A stretch of DNA of 6,414 nucleotides, from positions 1-6,414 of the forward strand of contig CAZNRY010000199.1 in assembly GCA_964575675.1 (NCBI GenBank), in the 5' to 3' direction. Shown here piece by piece: positions 5,053-6,414 of the stretch (within the stretch, counting starts at the first letter, position 1; each line of letters opens with the position of its first letter). A program made the position numbers and the translations under genes. The notes under the pieces are model-generated. The model made no database searches, had not been told where the DNA came from, and saw nothing but the letters and a program-made list of their open reading frames with translations. Source of the DNA: CAZNRY01 sp964575675. GTDB lineage: Bacteria; Eisenbacteria; RBG-16-71-46; CAIMUX01; VGJL01.

Positions 5053-6414
5053 CTAAGCAGAGCTGCCCATGGAATCAGGCATCCCTTTAGTCTCCGTATC
5101 GATCGGGTACCCCGCCTCGCGGAGAGCCTGCAGGTGCGCACTGAAAGTGTTGCGGTTCATCCCGGCCAGCTCGGCAGCTCGGAGGACATTGCCGTGGGTC
5201 CGCCGGATGTAGTAGGAGAGGTACCCCTGGAGGAAGCGAGAGAGAGCGCGTTCCTTCGCCGCTCCGTAGGGAAGATGGAAGAGTTCTCTGTTGTCGAGAA
5301 CACCCCCGGCATTCTCACCCTCAGCGCGGGTCCCCTCCCCAGCGCCATCGAAATCTCTCAGAATGAGGCTGTTGTCCGAAGAGCGAATCATCGCTCTCCA
5401 GAGGGCATGGCGAAGCTCCCGTAAGTTGCCTGGCCACTCACGTCCCCCCAATTCGTCAACCACGGTTTCGGGAATCTCAGGAACCGGAAGACCTTCCTCG
5501 ATGGCGATTTCCGTGGCGAACAGCTTCAGTAGAGGAGGGAAGTCCTCTCGCCTCCTCCGGAGTGGGGGAACACAGATCTGGTAACCGCTCAACCGATAGA
5601 AGAGGTCCTCCCGCAGCTTCCCGCATCGAAGAAGCTGTTCCATCGGTGTATTCGACGCGGCAATCACCCGCACGTCGACACGTCGGGTTACCTGACTGCC
5701 GAGCCGCGTGAACTCCCCTCCGTCCAGGAATCGAAGGAGCTTCGTCTGGCATTCCAGCGGCATCTCGGAGATCTCGTCGAAGAAGAGCGTGCCGTCGTCC
5801 GCGTGCTCGACCGCACCGAAACTCTTGCGGATGGCGCTCGTGAACGCTCCTCTTTCATGACCGAACAGGGCGTCCTCAACCGTGCCCGGGCTGAAGTCGG
5901 ATGGACTGAAGAAGACCAAGTCCCCACGACGACCACTCCGATCGTGAATCTCCCGTGCGATCCGGGTCTTCCCGGTTCCCGTCTCGCCGAGTAGGAGTAC
6001 GCTGACCTTTCGAGGCGCAACTCGCCTGATCTCCTCCAGGAGGGCCTGACCTGCCGGGGCGCGTGCAATGAAGTTGTCCTCCAAGCCTGTGTCCAGTCTC
6101 AGTCGTGCCAACCGCGCGCGCGAGCGCTGGCGGGCTAAGGCGAGTGCGTGATGAATCGAAACCTTGAACGTAGATTCGTCGGATCTCTTATGGATATACC
6201 CAAGTGCACCCAAGCGAACTGCCGCATCGATCGATTCCGGGCTGTCGTCCTTGCTGAGGACGACGACAGGAAGATCGCTGGCTGCCCTCCTCTGCTCCTT
6301 CAGAAAATCAAAACCTGAGTCGTCTCCAAGGTAAAGGTCGAGCAAGAGTACATCGATGTCTTCCGTCGAGAGAACCTCGTTTGCCGCCCTGATGTTCTCA
6401 GCCCAGAGCAGGCG
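5053..6414 (-). CDS. NtrC-family sigma-54-dependent response regulator, N-terminus cut by window edge
   Basis: Cytoplasmic activator that, when phosphorylated by a partner histidine kinase, should remodel sigma-54 RNA polymerase by ATP hydrolysis. The frame is open to base 6414, giving 453 visible residues (numbered here from the first codon, 6414-6412). A TTG at 6345 falls inside the receiver core and is not the start. The receiver shows phospho-acceptor Asp26 (LLLDLYL), Ser54 and Lys76 (YIHK); by family comparison about 28-30 residues with the acidic pair are missing. The AAA+ domain (about 115-338) has Walker A GETGTGKT (143-150), Walker B LFFDE (210-214), both arginine fingers in LREDLFYRL (Arg268, Arg274) and sensor II WPGNLREL (327-334). 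A Fis-type helix-turn-helix starts at GNVLRAAELAG (408). Odd points: the sigma-54-contacting loop reads GAFTSA (189-194), and the usual NCAA segment reads SPSD (170-173), losing the glutamate-switch Asn. No kinase is visible; it may lie upstream. Family assignment is very secure. Confidence 0.96.
   Translation of the reverse strand, partial: RLLWAENIRAANEVLSTEDIDVLLLDLYLGDDSGFDFLKEQRRAASDLPVVVLSKDDSPESIDAAVRLGALGYIHKRSDESTFKVSIHHALALARQRSRARLARLRLDTGLEDNFIARAPAGQALLEEIRRVAPRKVSVLLLGETGTGKTRIAREIHDRSGRRGDLVFFSPSDFSPGTVEDALFGHERGAFTSAIRKSFGAVEHADDGTLFFDEISEMPLECQTKLLRFLDGGEFTRLGSQVTRRVDVRVIAASNTPMEQLLRCGKLREDLFYRLSGYQICVPPLRRRREDFPPLLKLFATEIAIEEGLPVPEIPETVVDELGGREWPGNLRELRHALWRAMIRSSDNSLILRDFDGAGEGTRAEGENAGGVLDNRELFHLPYGAAKERALSRFLQGYLSYYIRRTHGNVLRAAELAGMNRNTFSAHLQALREAGYPIDTETKGMPDSMGSSA

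Noticed and set aside
6343..6345. TTG as the start codon of the response regulator
   Set aside because: It sits two codons before the phospho-acceptor Asp, inside the receiver core strand; the frame continues without a stop to the window edge.
1..6414. CRISPR array, tRNA, rRNA, insertion sequence or attachment site
   Set aside because: No regularly spaced repeats, no cloverleaf or rRNA signatures, no transposase or integrase frame and no terminal inverted repeats were seen on either strand.

Overview
The window is 6414 bases of GC-rich bacterial DNA, and every gene I can support lies on the minus strand, so transcription runs from high to low coordinates. The mix is an NtrC-type response regulator, small secreted LamG-fold proteins and a secreted protein with a C-terminal FlgD-type Ig (Por/type-IX-like) tail. 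That mix resembles uncultivated FCB-group or neighbouring candidate phyla (Eisenbacteria-like lineages) more than a well-studied model organism. This assignment is inference, because no rRNA or other phylogenetic marker is present.

In order of transcription: (1) 6414-5053 is a sigma-54-dependent response regulator whose first ~30 residues lie beyond the window edge. (2) 5052-4730 is a 323-base intergenic region holding a near-perfect sigma-54 promoter (TGGCAC-N5-TTGCT, 4931-4916), a weak upstream dyad that could bind the regulator, and a leader of about 175 nt ending in a UUCG-loop hairpin against a strong Shine-Dalgarno. (3) 4729-3941 is a secreted LamG protein. (4) 3885-3851 is a long imperfect hairpin. 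(5) 3783-2809 is a secreted Cys-containing protein with a FlgD-type Ig C-terminus. (6) 2593-1841 is a second secreted LamG protein. (7) 1821-1794 is a terminator-like hairpin. (8) 1672-1304 is a small orphan protein. (9) 1187-675 and 678-163 are two tandem paralogues of an unrecognised cytoplasmic family with a 4-base overlap. The last 162 bases hold a 16-bp GC palindrome and no confident gene.

The most coherent reading is a small regulated secretion module. A phosphorylated NtrC-like activator, its kinase probably encoded just outside the window, would switch on the sigma-54 promoter immediately downstream of its own gene and so drive one to three exported proteins. The two LamG proteins end at their stop codons in the same short tail (SWG-x-[IV]-K-x-LYR), separated from the domain by unrelated linkers, which looks like a C-terminal sorting or anchoring signal distinct from the FlgD-type tail of the protein between them. 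The regulator departs from its family at positions that matter (GAFTSA for GAFTGA, and Ser for the Asn of the glutamate switch). The relation of the three downstream small genes to the module is unknown, since a terminator-like hairpin separates them from it.
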